NCBI RefSeq assembly: GCF_001593385.1
Contig: NZ_LUVZ01000001.1
Location: forward strand, 930,001 to 994,000
Direction: 5' to 3'
Origin: Chryseobacterium cucumeris
GTDB taxonomy: Bacteria > Bacteroidota > Bacteroidia > Flavobacteriales > Weeksellaceae
Length of the DNA: 64,000 nt
Shown here: positions 63,118 to 64,000 of the stretch, in pieces
Layout of the letters: every line of letters starts with the position of its first letter
Position numbering within the stretch: the stretch's first letter is position 1
Made by a program: the position numbers and the translations under genes
Notes under the pieces: generated by a model
Databases searched by the model: none
Told to the model about the DNA's origin: nothing
What the model saw: only the letters and a program-made list of their open reading frames with translations

Positions 63118-63780
63118 ATGGTCAATAAAAATGTTTTAAGAAAGCTTTCCAATCAGGAACTAGAGAGATATTTAAAAGAAGGCAACCGCTTTGTTCCGGA
63201 GGCTGTTCAGGCAGCTTTTGAAATTCTGGAAGAAAGAGGGCGTATTTTCAATGAGCAGGAAAAAACAGCTGTTCAGCAATTAATTCAGCGTAAACAAGAA
63301 GCTGAAGAAGTAAAATTTACAGAAGAACGTGAACTTTGGAAAGATCATATCACTGAAGATACGAATGCTGTTAAACTTTTTCCGAGAGACCTTATCTTAC
63401 TTGCTGGAGGACTTTTGGGAACAATTCCAGGAGCTTTATTGTTAGGACTGAATTTTATTAAGCTTAAAAAGTATGGAGCAGCAATTCTAACATTTGTTTT
63501 CGGAATTGTCTTTTTACCTATTCAGAATTTTTTAGTTCCACTCATATATAAGGAAAGTATACAAGGATTTTTTACTTATAGAAAAAGTCCAGAATTTTCC
63601 ATGGCTGCCGTAGGTGCTTTAATTTTACTGGTATTATGGGTTTTGTTTACACCAAAAAAGCTACCTTATAAGGCAGCTTCTTATATCTTACCAGGTATTA
63701 TTTGCTTGATAATGTTAGCAATTATCATCAATTACCCCGAATGGTTTTCTGGTTATCTCTTAGTAAGCTTCGCTAAATAA
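63118..63780 (+). CDS. Hypothetical membrane protein with N-terminal helical region
   Basis: The 220-residue protein has an N-terminal soluble part to about residue 85, helical and charged (LSNQELERYLKEGNRFVPEAVQAAFEILEERGR). About four hydrophobic segments follow (LLAGGLLGTIPGALLLGLNF, AAILTFVFGIVFLPI, MAAVGALILLVLWVLF, ILPGIICLIMLAIII). No known family is recognised. Its 3' end overlaps by 28 bases with the opposing gene at the window edge. Confidence 0.65.
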   Translation: MVNKNVLRKLSNQELERYLKEGNRFVPEAVQAAFEILEERGRIFNEQEKTAVQQLIQRKQEAEEVKFTEERELWKDHITEDTNAVKLFPRDLILLAGGLLGTIPGALLLGLNFIKLKKYGAAILTFVFGIVFLPIQNFLVPLIYKESIQGFFTYRKSPEFSMAAVGALILLVLWVLFTPKKLPYKAASYILPGIICLIMLAIIINYPEWFSGYLLVSFAK

Positions 63781-64000
63781 GAATCTTCATCCTTCAATAC
63801 TCTTTCTATTTTGAAACCATTATTTGTGGCAGCATTTTTCAAGGTATTGAAATCAAGGTACAGCCAGGTAATCGGTTCTTCAGATTCCCCTTTATAATGA
63901 ACCACATATTCCAGTTCTCCGTAGTATCCACCAGCCGGAATATACACTCCCCCATCTTTATCACGATCGAACATATAAAGAATATCCGTACTATCAATTA
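63753..64000 (-). CDS. C-terminal fragment of a probable SAM-dependent methyltransferase
   Basis: The frame enters from the right edge without a stop and runs leftward to 63753, giving about 82 residues. LEYVVHYKGESEEPITWLYLDFNTLKNAATNNGFKIE and the ending DSYLAKLTKR resemble the C-terminal end of class I SAM methyltransferases in this phylum. The catalytic and SAM-binding parts lie outside the window, so the assignment is only probable. The 3' end overlaps the convergent membrane protein gene. Confidence 0.5.
   Translation of the reverse strand, partial: IDSTDILYMFDRDKDGGVYIPAGGYYGELEYVVHYKGESEEPITWLYLDFNTLKNAATNNGFKIERVLKDEDSYLAKLTKR

Noticed and set aside
1..64000. tRNA, rRNA, CRISPR array, insertion sequence or prophage
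   Set aside because: No cloverleaf-like or rRNA-like stretches, no regularly spaced direct repeats, and no transposase, integrase or phage protein was recognised.

Overview
The window looks like a chromosomal segment of a Bacteroidota bacterium of the family Weeksellaceae, most likely Chryseobacterium or a close relative. The signs are AT-rich DNA, SusC/SusD-type outer-membrane proteins, type IX secretion (T9SS) C-terminal tails, a fused SecDF, promoters of the TTTG-N(17-23)-TAnnTTTG type, few Shine-Dalgarno sites and many small palindromic intergenic repeats. This assignment rests on pattern recognition, not on a search. I see no rRNA, tRNA, CRISPR array, insertion sequence or prophage.

Layout. 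1-12.9 kb: end of an unknown secreted protein, arylamine N-acetyltransferase, a TetA-like MFS exporter, SecDF, a secreted sorbosone/glucose dehydrogenase-like protein, HemN, a BNR-repeat protein, an amino acid permease, PnuC and an Asn/Gly-rich lipoprotein. 13-25 kb: dapF-mltG (cell wall), a TonB-dependent receptor, a small nucleotide-sugar cluster (aminotransferase, small membrane protein, galE, cytidylyltransferase-like), a T9SS-exported subtilase and PEP carboxylase. 25-39 kb: lipoproteins, an E3-type dihydrolipoyl dehydrogenase divergent from an HxlR regulator and followed by a YqhD-like alcohol dehydrogenase, an SGNH hydrolase, a DEAD-box helicase, a UbiB-family kinase, a TPR protein, a bacteriocin-like six-cysteine peptide, a Spy-like helical protein and a GNAT-nitrilase fusion.

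39.5-46 kb is a purine block transcribed leftward: purM, purN, purH, purD, guaA. Most of its gaps carry palindromic repeats. Upstream of purM lies a compact unit with a consensus promoter, a 24-codon ORF and an intrinsic terminator. It could be a small-protein gene or an attenuating leader. 46-61 kb holds a flavin reductase, a pirin and a two-part starch/maltodextrin locus. One part is susC-susD-susE plus a GH97 alpha-glucosidase. The other is a GH13 amylase, a SnoaL-like protein and an SLC45-like sugar transporter. A sterol desaturase family gene sits between the two parts on the opposite strand. metG, a membrane protein and the tail of a probable methyltransferase close the window.

The two observations most worth following are the 54-aa six-cysteine peptide at 36199-36363 and the 24-aa mini transcription unit at 46058-46216. 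Both are too short for ordinary gene callers. Others are the HxlR operator-like repeat, the SusC lacking its usual N-terminal domain, and the repeat families in the purine block.
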